A stretch of DNA of 56,087 bases from Prevotellaceae bacterium (GTDB taxonomy: Bacteria; Bacteroidota; Bacteroidia; Bacteroidales; UBA932). The stretch covers positions 1-56,087 of the forward strand of contig JAITQN010000110.1 in NCBI GenBank assembly GCA_031288865.1, read 5' to 3'. The notes under the pieces were generated by a model. It made no database searches. It had not been told where the DNA came from and was given only the letters and a program-made list of their open reading frames with translations. Numbering within the stretch: the first letter of the stretch is position 1; each line of letters begins with the position of its first letter. Shown here in pieces: positions 28,776-38,705 of the stretch. The position numbers and the translations under genes are program-made.

Positions 28776-30860
28776 ATGAAACATATCATGAAAAAAATAA
28801 TATTTATATTCCTTATTATACTGCTCTCAGGAGCCTGCTCCGAATATTTGGACGTGGAACACCTGTTGGAAAACACGATGGAGATACAAACCGTGTTCGA
28901 GAGCAAAGACTATTCCGACCAGTGGCTGGCGGCTGTGTACGCGCATCTAGGAAAAGAAAATATGGACGTGTCCAGTAAAGGGAGCATGCCCTTCAACCTG
29001 ATTTCCGACGACATGTACTTCAACGACCGGCGGAAAACGAGTAATAGGCCCTACAACAAGTTCAAGAACGGCGAATATACCGAATCCGACGAACAGTCCT
29101 CATGGGAGTCGTGCTACCAGGGTATCCGCGACGCGTCGACCTACCTTCGCTACATCGGCAACTGCAAGGAACTGACGCAGGACGAAATCACCGACCGCAA
29201 AGCGCAGGCGCGCTTCGCGCGGGCCTACCTCTACTGGCTGCTGTTGCGCAAGTACGGCCCCATTCCCATCCTGCCGGACGAAGGACTGGACTTCACGAAA
29301 GAGTATGAAGACCTGGCCATACCCCGCAGCACCTACGAAGCGTGCGCCGAGTTTATTGCCGGCGAGTTGGCGATAGCCGCCCGCGATTTGCCCCAAGGTC
29401 TCCGCGACAACCGCGATGTAGCCCGCCCCACCAAAGGAGCGGCCCTGGCTGCCCGCGCCAAAGTGTACCTGTATTCGGCAAGCCCCCTGTTCAACGGCAA
29501 CACCGACCCCTGGGCAGCACAGTTGGTTGACCACGAAGGCAACCGCTTAGTGTCGGAAACGGTAGACGAAACCAAATGGGCCAAGGCCGCCGCCGCCGCT
29601 AAAGAAGTAATGGATTTGGGCGTTTACGAATTACACACCGTTCCTTTCCGCGACTTGCCTTACGACAACAGCAAGAAGGGCTACAACCAGTGGATGACTT
29701 TCGATTATTACTACTATCCGGCCACCATCGCCCCTCCGCATCACGAGATATATTCAAACAACAACTGGCCGGAAGGATGGAAGAATATCGACCCGTTTGA
29801 ATCGTACCGACAGGTTTTTAACGGCGACATGCGGGCATGGGGATCCACGGAGTTGATTTTTACGAGAGGCGTAAACCAGGAGCACAACGAAGACATTAAG
29901 GCGCTGGTCGCCCACCAAATGCCCCGCTCCCTGAACGGATGGGGCACGCACGGCCTGACCCTGAAAATGTATGACACCTATTATATGAACAACGGCGACG
30001 ACTTTCCGTCCGGCAACCGGCCGCAGGGCTATACGAATAATGACCCTGCCAGCCCCAACTACTATGCCAATTATCTGCCCCTGCCACCGAATGTATCGCT
30101 GCAACATGCCCGCCGCGAGCCCCGCTTCTATGCCTCGGTAGCCTATAACGGCAGCATTTGGGAGTGTGAGCGGAACCCCGACCAGAATGACAAAGAACAC
30201 CGCTACAAGCAAGTGTTTTATTACCGCGACAGCAATGACGGCAAACTCCCGGGCGAAACGGAATTTTACCTGCCCACCGGCATCGGCATCAAAAAATACT
30301 ACAACCCGAGGGATTACCGCCGTAATACCAACGATTACGAAGGAATAACGTTTAAGCCGGAGCCGGCCATCCGCTATGCCGAAGTGCTGTTGATTTACGC
30401 CGAAGCGCTGAACGAACTGGCAAGCTCGCACGTGATACCCACCTACGACGGTACAACGTCAATTAGCGTAAGCCGCGACGTCGCGGAAATGAACCGCGCC
30501 ATAAAACAAATCCGCATCCGGGCCGGCCTGCCCAATTTCGAGGCAGCGGTTTACCAAAGTCAGGATGAGTTCAGGAAAAAACTGAAACGCGAACGGCAAA
30601 TCGAACTGATGGGCGAAGGGCATCGCTACTTCGACCTGCGCCGATGGAAAGACGCGCCCACTGAAGAAGCGGAACTGGTGACGGGCTTCGACATGAACAT
30701 GCCTTCTTCACAGAAAGAGCGGTTCGACACCCCCGTGGAAGTGCTCTCCCTGCCGAGCGTCTTCATAAATAAAATGTACCTGTGGCCTATTTCACACAGC
30801 GAACTGAAGAAAAACAGAAAATTAACCCAAAACCCCGGCTGGACTTATTTTACCGACTAA
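28776..30860 (+). CDS. SusD/RagB-like surface glycan-binding lipoprotein
   Basis: 694 residues, longer than many SusD proteins. The start may be this ATG or the one 12 bases later (MKKIIF). Lipoprotein signal with lipobox SGAC. The N-terminal helical TPR-like core (YWLLLRKYGPIPILP) and the C-terminal SusD signature (EVLLIYAEALNEL; RQIELMGEGHRYFDLRRW) are clear. SusD caps the SusC barrel at the cell surface and binds the glycan. It follows susC by 11 bases. Confidence 0.95.
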   Translation: MKHIMKKIIFIFLIILLSGACSEYLDVEHLLENTMEIQTVFESKDYSDQWLAAVYAHLGKENMDVSSKGSMPFNLISDDMYFNDRRKTSNRPYNKFKNGEYTESDEQSSWESCYQGIRDASTYLRYIGNCKELTQDEITDRKAQARFARAYLYWLLLRKYGPIPILPDEGLDFTKEYEDLAIPRSTYEACAEFIAGELAIAARDLPQGLRDNRDVARPTKGAALAARAKVYLYSASPLFNGNTDPWAAQLVDHEGNRLVSETVDETKWAKAAAAAKEVMDLGVYELHTVPFRDLPYDNSKKGYNQWMTFDYYYYPATIAPPHHEIYSNNNWPEGWKNIDPFESYRQVFNGDMRAWGSTELIFTRGVNQEHNEDIKALVAHQMPRSLNGWGTHGLTLKMYDTYYMNNGDDFPSGNRPQGYTNNDPASPNYYANYLPLPPNVSLQHARREPRFYASVAYNGSIWECERNPDQNDKEHRYKQVFYYRDSNDGKLPGETEFYLPTGIGIKKYYNPRDYRRNTNDYEGITFKPEPAIRYAEVLLIYAEALNELASSHVIPTYDGTTSISVSRDVAEMNRAIKQIRIRAGLPNFEAAVYQSQDEFRKKLKRERQIELMGEGHRYFDLRRWKDAPTEEAELVTGFDMNMPSSQKERFDTPVEVLSLPSVFINKMYLWPISHSELKKNRKLTQNPGWTYFTD

Positions 30861-30896
30861 GGGAACATGTTGAACAATTTTAATAATTTTTACGCA

Positions 30897-31874
30897 ATGA
30901 AGACAATTAGAAAAACATATATAGCGCTTGCGCTGGCAATACCCTGCCTGTTGCTCCTCGCTTGCAATGACGAATGGACCGACGAGCAATATGAAAAAAC
31001 CGTATCATTCGTCAAATCGGGGTATACGGACGTGTACCTTAAATACCGGGAAAACGGCGTGGCGCCCTACAAAATCCCGCTGGTGGTGAGCGGCTCCACC
31101 GCCAACGACCAGGATGTGGTGGTGACGGTGGCCTTAGACCCCGACACCCTGGTTGACTTGAACCTCGACCGCTTCCGGAATCGAACCGATTTATACTTCA
31201 AAATGCTGGAACCGGAATATTACGACCTGAAATCGACAACGGCAACAATACCTGCCGGAGCAGACGTCGGCCTGCTCGATATTGATTTCAAATTACAGGG
31301 ACTGGACTTGGTCGATAAATACATCCTGCCGCTGAAAATCAAGGCTACTTCGGCGCATGCGCCTTCGCCCCGAAAATGGTACAAAAAAACGATGATGCGG
31401 ATTATCCCTTTCAACGACTTTTCGGGAAACTATATACCTACGAATGCAACAATCTACTGGGGAGATCCCAATAATCCGTCAAGTACGGCCTATGAAGAAC
31501 ACCGGGAAGCCCGTGTGGTAGACTCGAGCACGGTATTCTTCTACGCCGGGCTTATCCAGGAACAGGCGCTCAACCGGGCGCTCTATAAAGTGCGGATGCG
31601 ATTTAACCCCGACAATACGCTGACCTTAACGGCCGACAGTGCACGGATTCAATTCTCCCAGATAGGCGACGGAAATTATGAAATCAAAACCGAAACCGAC
31701 CCTACGATACCCTATCTGGAACAGCGCTATACGATAATCTCCATGGCGTATCAGTTCATAGACCTGACCAACCCCACCGACCCGATAGGTTATCAGGTGC
31801 AGTGCAGGATGACGATGGAACGTAAACGGAACACTTTAATCCCGGAAGAAGACCAGCAATTTATCTTTGACTGA
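30897..31874 (+). CDS. Surface lipoprotein of the DUF1735/DUF4973 type
   Basis: 325 residues from MKTIRKTY at 30897; the track start 30 bases earlier adds a non-hydrophobic lead (MLNNFNN). The signal ends in LLAC. The N-terminal part (VKSGYTDVYLKYRENG, then TIPAGADVGLLDIDFKLQGLDL) resembles the beta-sandwich DUF1735, and the C-terminus with ITNFNDFSGNY-like and IQ-strand segments resembles DUF4973; both are found in SusD-linked lipoproteins that bind glycans. It follows susD by 36 bases and its TGA overlaps the GH31 start (TGATG). Ligand unknown. Confidence 0.8.
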   Translation: MKTIRKTYIALALAIPCLLLLACNDEWTDEQYEKTVSFVKSGYTDVYLKYRENGVAPYKIPLVVSGSTANDQDVVVTVALDPDTLVDLNLDRFRNRTDLYFKMLEPEYYDLKSTTATIPAGADVGLLDIDFKLQGLDLVDKYILPLKIKATSAHAPSPRKWYKKTMMRIIPFNDFSGNYIPTNATIYWGDPNNPSSTAYEEHREARVVDSSTVFFYAGLIQEQALNRALYKVRMRFNPDNTLTLTADSARIQFSQIGDGNYEIKTETDPTIPYLEQRYTIISMAYQFIDLTNPTDPIGYQVQCRMTMERKRNTLIPEEDQQFIFD

Positions 31875-34402
31875 TGGGAAACAATTCCGTATGGAACAGA
31901 AACGAGAGGGCGCAGCGGGAAAAAAATTATTTACTGTTGTTTCTCCTTGCGCTCTTAGTTATACCGGTGAACGCGGAAGAGTGTATATCATATACAAAAA
32001 CAGGCAACGCCTTTATTTTTAACTGCACCAACGGCGCCAAACTGTCTATGGAGCTTTGCAGCCATTCGGTGATTAAAATCCGGTTCGACCCTGCGGGCGC
32101 GTTTACCCGCCGCAATCCGTCGTTCGCGGTAGTCAACGAACAATTGGAAGAAATGGGAGAAATAGCCGTAAACGAACAGGCGGCTTGCTATGAAATATAC
32201 ACTTCGAAATTACGCATCCGCCTCAACAAAAATCCCATGCAACTGCAAATTTTTGACAAGTGGCAAAGGTTAATTTTTAGCGATTTTAAAGACAAGGGAC
32301 ATATTGCAGATTCCTTATCCAAAAAGGCATATAAGGTATTGCAAAAAGACGAAAAATTCTTTGGGCTGGGCGAAAAAACAGGGACACTCAACCGGCGCGG
32401 ACATTCGTATAAAATGTGGAACAGCGATAAACCGTGTTACAGCGTGTCGGAAGACCCGCTCTACAAGAGCATACCGTTTTTTATGAGCAGCTACCGCTAC
32501 GGCATATTTCTGGACAACACCTACAAAACCGAATTTAAGTTCGGAACCGAGTCGGACGACTACTATTCGTTTGAAGCGCCCGGCGGCGAATTTATATACT
32601 ACTTTATTTTCGGAAAAGATTACAAGGAAATTCAGCAACAGTATATCGCCCTGACGGGAAAGCCGGTCATACCTCCAAAGTGGGCATTGGGCTTTGCGCA
32701 ATGCCGGGGACTCTATACCTCCGAAGCGCAAGCGCTCGACATTGCCGCCGAGTTTCGCAAACGTCAAATCCCGTGCGACATTATTTATCAGGACATCGGA
32801 TGGACACAGGAACTGCAAAATTTCGACTGGCGAAAAGGCAACTATACAAATCCCAAAACAATGTTGGAGACATTGCACCGGCAAGGATTCAAGATGATTG
32901 TATCGCAAGACCCGGTAATCTCGCAATCCAACAAAGCGCAATGGCAAGAGGCGGATAACGCCGGCTATTTTGTAAAGGACGTTCGCACCGGAAAAACGTA
33001 CGACATGCCCTGGCCATGGGGCGGCAACTGCGGTGTGGTGGATTTTACCTTACCCGATGTGGCCGAGTGGTGGGGCGAGTACCAGCAAAAACCGCTGAAC
33101 GACGGTGTGAGCGGCTTCTGGACAGATATGGGCGAGCCGGCCTGGAGCAACGAACATGAGCCCGACCGCCTGAACATGCAGCATCATGCAGGCATGCACA
33201 ATGAAATACACAACGTGTATGGCTTCACATGGGACAAAGTGGTAAAAGAGCAATTTGAAAAACGAAATCCCGGCAAACGCATTTTCCAAATGACACGCAC
33301 CGCCTACGCCGGACTGCAACGTTACACCTTCGGTTGGACAGGCGACAGCGGAAACGGGAACGATGTGCTCGACGGTTGGGCGCAACTGTCCAACCAAATT
33401 GCCGTAGGAATTTCGGCCGGATTGGGAGGGATACCTTTCTGGACAACGGATATTTCTGGCTACTGCGGAGATATTACCGACTACCCGGCTATGGCCGAGT
33501 TATACACCCGGTGGATGCAATTCGGCATATTCAATCCGCTGAGCCGCGCCCACCACGAGGGCGACAATGCCGCAGAGCCGTGGATGTTCGGAGAAGCCAC
33601 AGAGAAAAATTGCAAGGCAGCCATCGAACTCAAATACCAATTGTTTCCTTACCTGTACACCTATGCCCGCAAAGCGCATGACACCGGCCTGCCCATCATC
33701 AGAGGCTTGTTCATGGAATATCCCAACGACAAACAGGCCGCAGGAATAGATGACCAGTTCATGTTCGGTGAAGAATTGCTGGTGGCGCCCGTAGTAAAAA
33801 AAGGCGCACGGACAAAACAGGTTTACTTGCCCGACGGCGAATGGATTGATTTCAATGACAGGCAAGCTGTTTACCAGGGCGGCCAGACCATCACATACCG
33901 GGCACCGTTACATGTAATTCCTGTTTTCGTAAAACGAGGCTCGATAATTCCTCAAATGCCCGTAATGCAGTATATCCATGAGAAAAAAGATTATCCGCTA
34001 TTGGTGCACATATTCCCCCACTACGAAGAGGGAACGGCCTCATTCGAATGGTATGAAGACGAAGGAGAAAATCTGGATTATCTGAACAATATTTGTTCGA
34101 GAACGACATGCCGCTGTACCACGCTGCCCCCCGGTTATATTACGACCATTACAGCCAAAGACAACGGGTTTATTCCATCAGAAAAAAGAAATCTGGTATT
34201 GAAATATCATATTATATCGCCTCCTCGTGAGGTAAAAGTAAATGGGGAAAAGGCTGGGAAGGTGGGAATGGAAACCCTTTCAGAAAAGATGGAAACGGAT
34301 TTCAACGCCGTGCAATGGTCGTGGGACGAATCAACGAAAGAATGTTGGGTAAAGATACCGGATAAAAGAAAGGATACTACTCTTATCGAACTACTGCTAT
34401 AG
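31874..34402 (+). CDS. Glycoside hydrolase family 31 (alpha-glucosidase/alpha-xylosidase type)
   Basis: 842 residues; an N-terminal hydrophobic stretch ending LLVIPVNAEE is a signal peptide after a charged lead of about 17 residues. GH31 features in order: N-terminal beta-sandwich, the (beta/alpha)8 core with WALGFAQCRGLYTS and CDIIYQDIGW, the nucleophile segment GFWTDMGEP (Asp near residue 418), the acid/base segment TFGWTGDSGNG (near 490), and the C-terminal sandwich domains. Family members cleave alpha-linked glucose or xylose; the sequence alone does not settle which. Its start overlaps the previous stop, so it is translated as part of the locus mRNA. Confidence 0.93.
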   Translation: MGNNSVWNRNERAQREKNYLLLFLLALLVIPVNAEECISYTKTGNAFIFNCTNGAKLSMELCSHSVIKIRFDPAGAFTRRNPSFAVVNEQLEEMGEIAVNEQAACYEIYTSKLRIRLNKNPMQLQIFDKWQRLIFSDFKDKGHIADSLSKKAYKVLQKDEKFFGLGEKTGTLNRRGHSYKMWNSDKPCYSVSEDPLYKSIPFFMSSYRYGIFLDNTYKTEFKFGTESDDYYSFEAPGGEFIYYFIFGKDYKEIQQQYIALTGKPVIPPKWALGFAQCRGLYTSEAQALDIAAEFRKRQIPCDIIYQDIGWTQELQNFDWRKGNYTNPKTMLETLHRQGFKMIVSQDPVISQSNKAQWQEADNAGYFVKDVRTGKTYDMPWPWGGNCGVVDFTLPDVAEWWGEYQQKPLNDGVSGFWTDMGEPAWSNEHEPDRLNMQHHAGMHNEIHNVYGFTWDKVVKEQFEKRNPGKRIFQMTRTAYAGLQRYTFGWTGDSGNGNDVLDGWAQLSNQIAVGISAGLGGIPFWTTDISGYCGDITDYPAMAELYTRWMQFGIFNPLSRAHHEGDNAAEPWMFGEATEKNCKAAIELKYQLFPYLYTYARKAHDTGLPIIRGLFMEYPNDKQAAGIDDQFMFGEELLVAPVVKKGARTKQVYLPDGEWIDFNDRQAVYQGGQTITYRAPLHVIPVFVKRGSIIPQMPVMQYIHEKKDYPLLVHIFPHYEEGTASFEWYEDEGENLDYLNNICSRTTCRCTTLPPGYITTITAKDNGFIPSEKRNLVLKYHIISPPREVKVNGEKAGKVGMETLSEKMETDFNAVQWSWDESTKECWVKIPDKRKDTTLIELLL

Positions 34403-34421
34403 CTGTTACAAAAAAAAATAT

Positions 34422-34429
34422 TATATTTG
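34422..34429 (+). promoter_or_regulatory. -7 element before the GH43-like gene
   Basis: TATATTTG at 34422-34429 lies 26 bases before the next ATG; no good TTG at the usual distance. The gene may be read from here as well as from the locus mRNA. Confidence 0.45.
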
Positions 34430-34455
34430 CGACACTTATTAATAACAACAATCTT

Positions 34456-35406
34456 ATGAAAATAAAACAGGCAATTTTCGTGATTATCGCAGCTACGCTG
34501 ACGTCGTGCGGCGAACAAGGCGGAAACCCCGTCTTCGAGGGCTGGTATGCCGACCCCGAAGCTATCATCTACGACAACACCTGCTGGATTTACCCCACAT
34601 ACAGCGACGTGTACGAACAGCAAGTTTTCTTCGACTGCTTCTCGTCCGACGACCTGGTGCATTGGAAAAAACACCCGCGTATCCTCGACACCACCGAAGT
34701 CCGCTGGGCAAAACGAGCCATGTGGGCGCCGTCAGTCATCCGTAAAGACGGAAAATACTACTACTTCTTCTCGGCCAACGACGTGCACGAAGGCGAAATT
34801 GGCGGCATCGGTGTGGCTGTGAGCGACCGCCCCGAAGGCCCCTACAAAGACCTCCTCGGAAAACCGCTCATCAACGACATTGTGAACGGTGCACAGCCTA
34901 TCGACCAGTTCGTTTTCTGCGACAACGACACCACCTACTACCTCTACTACGGCGGCTGGCGGCACTGCAACATAGTGCGCCTGAACGACGATTTCACCGC
35001 CCTCGTCCCGCACAGCGATGGAACAATATACAAAGAAATAACACCCGAAAACTATGTGGAAGGGCCGTTCATGTTCAAGAAAAATGACAAATATTACTTC
35101 ATGTGGAGCGAAGGCGGATGGACGGGTCCCGATTACGCGGTGGCCTATGCCATTGCCGACTCCCCCTTCGGGCCTTTTCACCGCGAAAAGGTAATTTTGC
35201 AACAGGATACCACAGTCGCCACCGGCGCCGGACATCACTCAATAGTCCAACCTCCCGGCACCAACGACTACTACATCGTCTATCACTGCCGACCGTTGGG
35301 TGAAACGCACGCCAACCACCGTGTAACGTGTATCGACCGGCTGTTCTTCGATGAAAACGGACGAATAAAACCGGTGAAAATCACATTTAAAAGCGTGGCA
35401 CGGTAG
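34456..35406 (+). CDS. Glycoside hydrolase family 43-like lipoprotein (five-bladed propeller)
   Basis: 316 residues, lipoprotein with LTSC at the end of the signal. GH43-type triad positions are recognisable: Asp33 in WYADPEAI (base), Asp150 in AQPIDQFVF (orienting residue) and Glu202 in YVEGPFMFKK (acid). Repeats such as DGKYYYFFSAND and NDTTYYLYYGG fit propeller blades. The family includes beta-xylosidases and arabinofuranosidases. It sits 53 bases after the GH31 gene and completes the locus. A GH43/GH31 pair would suit a xylose- or arabinose-decorated polymer, but that is an inference. It lacks extra carbohydrate-binding domains. Confidence 0.88.
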   Translation: MKIKQAIFVIIAATLTSCGEQGGNPVFEGWYADPEAIIYDNTCWIYPTYSDVYEQQVFFDCFSSDDLVHWKKHPRILDTTEVRWAKRAMWAPSVIRKDGKYYYFFSANDVHEGEIGGIGVAVSDRPEGPYKDLLGKPLINDIVNGAQPIDQFVFCDNDTTYYLYYGGWRHCNIVRLNDDFTALVPHSDGTIYKEITPENYVEGPFMFKKNDKYYFMWSEGGWTGPDYAVAYAIADSPFGPFHREKVILQQDTTVATGAGHHSIVQPPGTNDYYIVYHCRPLGETHANHRVTCIDRLFFDENGRIKPVKITFKSVAR

Positions 35407-35486
35407 AAACAATTCGCACGGCTATTGGGAAAAACAAGAATGATGCACATTGCCGGTTTCGACCGGTTTGAATATCGCCCTTTGGA

Positions 35487-37676
35487 TCAGTTCGCCACTT
35501 CCGACATAAATCTGATGCGCACCAGCCGCACTTCTTCCTCCGTGCAGTCGTGGCCTAATGCGGCCATGGCGGCGTCTAATGTTTCATCCTCGGCTTCTTC
35601 CTTGAAATAAGTGTAAATGTCGGTAACCTTGTCTTCATCCATCACCGCCTCGATATAATAATTGATGTTTAATTTGGTTCCCGAATTGACAATCGCTTCG
35701 ATTTCCGTGAACAGTTCTTCCATGGTGAACCCTTTTACGTCGGCAATGTCTTCAAACATCAGCTTGCGGTCGATGCTCTGAATGATAAAAACCTTGGTGC
35801 TTGATTTGTTGACCACCGATTTCACGATAAGATCCTGCGGCCGCGTGATATCTTTTTCGTCGACATATTGTTTGATGAGTTGTACAAAATCCTCGCCGTA
35901 TTTTTTCGCTTTGCCCTCGCCTACGCCCTGGCAGTTCTTCAACTCGTCGAGTGTAATAGGGTATTGGATGGCCATATCTTCGAGCGACGGGTCCTGGAAG
36001 ATGACGAACGGAGGAAGTTGTAACCGCTTGGAAACGCTGCGGCGCAAGTCTTTCAGCATGGCCAGTAATTCTTCATCGCAGGCTGCGCCCTTGTTTTGTA
36101 TGATTACTTCGTCGTTGTCGTCGCTTTCGGAATATTCGCGGTCTTCGGTGAGCTGCACGGGATAGGGGTCTTTCAGGTAGGCGCGGCCCTTGGGCGTCAC
36201 TTTCAGCAATCCGTAATTGTCAATTTCTTTTTCGACGAAATGCAGGATCAACGCATGCCTGATGATCGCATTCCAGAACCGAATATCCTTGTCGGCGCCC
36301 GATCCGAACAGCTCATGTTCATGATGCCGGTATGATTTGATGGTGGAATTTATGATCCCGACAAGAATATTAGTGATGTGCTCGGTTTTGAATTTTTCTT
36401 TTACAGCCAGCATGGTTTCCAGTACCTGTATGAGGTATTCGCGCCCTTCAAATTGTTGTTTCGGGAACAGGCAGTTGTCGCAGTTGCCGCAGTTTTCTTC
36501 AATATAGTCCTCCCCGAAATAATTTAGCAGCAGCTTGCGCCGGCATATACTCGATTCGGCATAGGCCGCTGCTTCCTGCAGCAGTTGCTTGCTGATTTCC
36601 TGTTCGGCTATCGGCTTCCCCTGCATGAATTTTTCGAGTTTATGAATGTCCTTGTAGCTGTAGAACGTGATGCAGCGCCCTTCGCCGCCGTCGCGTCCCG
36701 CGCGCCCTGTTTCCTGGTAGTACCCCTCGAGGCTTTTCGGAATATCGTAATGAATTACAAACCTCACGTCGGGCTTGTCAATCCCCATGCCGAAAGCAAT
36801 GGTGGCCACAATTATGTCGGCGCTTTCCATCAGGAACTGATCCTGATTGTTCGAACGGGTGTTGGCGTCCATGCCCGCGTGGTAAGGCAAAGCCTTGATG
36901 CCATTCACCTTCAGCAATTCGGAAAGGTCTTCCACTTTTTTACGGCTCAGGCAATAGATAATGCCCGACTTCCCTTCGTTATGCTTGATGAATTTGATGA
37001 TTTCCTTTTCGGTATTGACCTTTGAGCGGATCTCGTAATACAGGTTCGGCCGGTTGAACGACGACTTAAACACCTGCACATCCAGCATGCCGAGGGATCG
37101 CTGAATGTCGTGCTGCACTTTCGGCGTGGCCGTGGCCGTGAGCGCAATAAGCGGCGCCGCCCCGATTTCGTTGATGATAGGGCGAATCCGGCGGTATTCG
37201 GGCCGGAAGTCATGCCCCCATTCCGAAATACAGTGCGCTTCGTCCACCGCATAAAACGAAATCTTCAGTTGCCTGAGTAATACCACATTTTCTTCTTTCG
37301 TCAACGATTCCGGCGCCACATACAGCAATTTGGTGGCACCCTTCAGCAGGTCATCGCGCACGTCCTGCGCCTGTTGTTTGGTGAGTGAAGAATTAAGGAA
37401 GTGGGCTACACCGTTATTGTCGGTAATAAATCCGCGGATGGCGTCCACCTGGTTTTTCATGAGTGCAATCAGTGGGGAAATGACTATCGCCGTGCCTTCC
37501 AGCATGAGTGCCGGAAGCTGGTAGCACAATGACTTTCCGCCGCCGGTAGGCATCAGCACAAAAGTATCGTTCCCTTCCAACACGTTTTTGATAATGGGCT
37601 CCTGTAATCCTTTAAAAGCTTCAAAACCAAAATATTTTTTGAGTTGCTCGTAGAGATTCTTGGTTATCGTCTCCAT
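35487..37676 (-). CDS. recQ: ATP-dependent DNA helicase RecQ
   Basis: 729 residues. Superfamily 2 helicase motifs: MPTGGGKSLCYQLPAL (Walker A), DEAHCISEWGHDF (Walker B plus the RecQ aromatic-rich loop), QETGRAGRDG (motif VI). The zinc subdomain cysteines (ICRRKL and CGNCDNC) and winged-helix RQC part follow, then an HRDC domain (KRLQLPPFVIF ... LKNCQGVGEGK). About 120 residues after HRDC carry no domain I recognise; such tails occur in Bacteroidota RecQ. It unwinds DNA 3' to 5' during recombination repair. It is divergent from kdsD with overlapping promoters. Confidence 0.95.
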   Translation of the reverse strand: METITKNLYEQLKKYFGFEAFKGLQEPIIKNVLEGNDTFVLMPTGGGKSLCYQLPALMLEGTAIVISPLIALMKNQVDAIRGFITDNNGVAHFLNSSLTKQQAQDVRDDLLKGATKLLYVAPESLTKEENVVLLRQLKISFYAVDEAHCISEWGHDFRPEYRRIRPIINEIGAAPLIALTATATPKVQHDIQRSLGMLDVQVFKSSFNRPNLYYEIRSKVNTEKEIIKFIKHNEGKSGIIYCLSRKKVEDLSELLKVNGIKALPYHAGMDANTRSNNQDQFLMESADIIVATIAFGMGIDKPDVRFVIHYDIPKSLEGYYQETGRAGRDGGEGRCITFYSYKDIHKLEKFMQGKPIAEQEISKQLLQEAAAYAESSICRRKLLLNYFGEDYIEENCGNCDNCLFPKQQFEGREYLIQVLETMLAVKEKFKTEHITNILVGIINSTIKSYRHHEHELFGSGADKDIRFWNAIIRHALILHFVEKEIDNYGLLKVTPKGRAYLKDPYPVQLTEDREYSESDDNDEVIIQNKGAACDEELLAMLKDLRRSVSKRLQLPPFVIFQDPSLEDMAIQYPITLDELKNCQGVGEGKAKKYGEDFVQLIKQYVDEKDITRPQDLIVKSVVNKSSTKVFIIQSIDRKLMFEDIADVKGFTMEELFTEIEAIVNSGTKLNINYYIEAVMDEDKVTDIYTYFKEEAEDETLDAAMAALGHDCTEEEVRLVRIRFMSEVAN

Positions 37677-37690
37677 TTTTTGTATCTTTG
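37660..37690 (+). promoter_or_regulatory. kdsD promoter, overlapping that of recQ
   Basis: TTG at 37660-37662 (inside the recQ coding start), 20 bases, then TATCTTTG at 37683-37690. Confidence 0.7.
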
Positions 37691-37696
37691 CGAGGT

Positions 37697-37727
37697 CTAA
37701 GATACGATTTTTTTATATATAAAACAA
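37697..37727 (-). promoter_or_regulatory. recQ promoter, facing the kdsD promoter
   Basis: On the minus strand TTG (complement of 37725-37727), 20 bases, then TATCTTAG (complement of 37697-37704), one base off consensus. Its start site would fall in the kdsD -7 region and the reverse, so the two polymerases compete. Confidence 0.6.
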
Positions 37728-37733
37728 ATTTAA

Positions 37734-38705
37734 GTGTTGTATTCTACTAAAAATATATTAAATACGGCTAAAGATGTTATTGAAAATGAGACTGCTGCAA
37801 TAGCTAAAATGGTATCGGGACTGGATGAGCATTTTTCTGAAACGGTCAGGTTAATGTATGAAGGACGCGGCCGGGTGGTTGTATCGGGCATCGGCAAAAG
37901 CGCTATTGTGGCCGCCAAGATTGTAGCGACGCTCAACTCTACGGGCACGCCTGCTATTTTCATGCATGCCGCCGATGCGATCCACGGGGATTTGGGCGTC
38001 ATTCAACCCGACGATATCGTGCTGTGCCTCTCGAAGAGCGGTAATACCGCCGAAATAAAAATATTGGTGCCGCTTATTAAGAATATGGGCAATACGCTTG
38101 TGGGCATGGTGTCGCAACCGGATTCCTACCTGGCGCAACATGCCGACTACGTGCTGCACGTGCCGGTCGACAAGGAGGCCTGCCCGAATAATCTGGCGCC
38201 CACCACCAGCACTACAGCGCAAATGGTGATGGGCGATGCGCTGGCGATTTGTTTGCTGAAAATGCGCGGCTTCACGGCGCAGGATTTCGCGCGGGTGCAT
38301 CCGGGCGGCTCGCTGGGCAAGAAGCTCTACCTCCGCGTATCAGATCTGATAGATCCGGCGCGCAAACCGCAGGTGAACCTACACGACACGATCCCGCAAA
38401 GTATTATGGTGATTTCGGCCAACCGCCTTGGCGCTACGGCCGTGGTGGATGAAAACGGCCGTCTGGCGGGCATTATCACCGATGGCGACGTGCGGCGCAT
38501 GTTGGGGAAATGGCAGCAGTTCGACAAGCTCACGGCCGGCGATATCATGACCAAAAATCCCAAGTTCGTCGAGGCCGGCGAGATGGCTATTAAGGCGTTT
38601 AACTTAATGGACGAGAACCAAATCTCGCAATTGGTGGTGACGGACAACGGACAATATGCGGGAATGGTGCATGTGCACGATATCCTCCGGGAAGGCATTG
38701 TATAG
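37734..38705 (+). CDS. kdsD: D-arabinose-5-phosphate isomerase (KdsD/KpsF/GutQ family)
   Basis: 323 residues. A SIS sugar-isomerase domain (about residues 35-170, with VVVSGIGKSAIVAAKI and LCLSKSGNTAEI) is followed by two CBS domains (about 205-320). The enzyme interconverts ribulose-5-phosphate and arabinose-5-phosphate, the first step to Kdo for lipopolysaccharide. The start is a non-ATG codon: GTG at 37734, with a TTG next to it; no ATG lies in frame near the conserved N-terminus. The 3' spacer contains a dispersed 26-base repeat before lptB. Confidence 0.92.
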   Translation: MLYSTKNILNTAKDVIENETAAIAKMVSGLDEHFSETVRLMYEGRGRVVVSGIGKSAIVAAKIVATLNSTGTPAIFMHAADAIHGDLGVIQPDDIVLCLSKSGNTAEIKILVPLIKNMGNTLVGMVSQPDSYLAQHADYVLHVPVDKEACPNNLAPTTSTTAQMVMGDALAICLLKMRGFTAQDFARVHPGGSLGKKLYLRVSDLIDPARKPQVNLHDTIPQSIMVISANRLGATAVVDENGRLAGIITDGDVRRMLGKWQQFDKLTAGDIMTKNPKFVEAGEMAIKAFNLMDENQISQLVVTDNGQYAGMVHVHDILREGIV

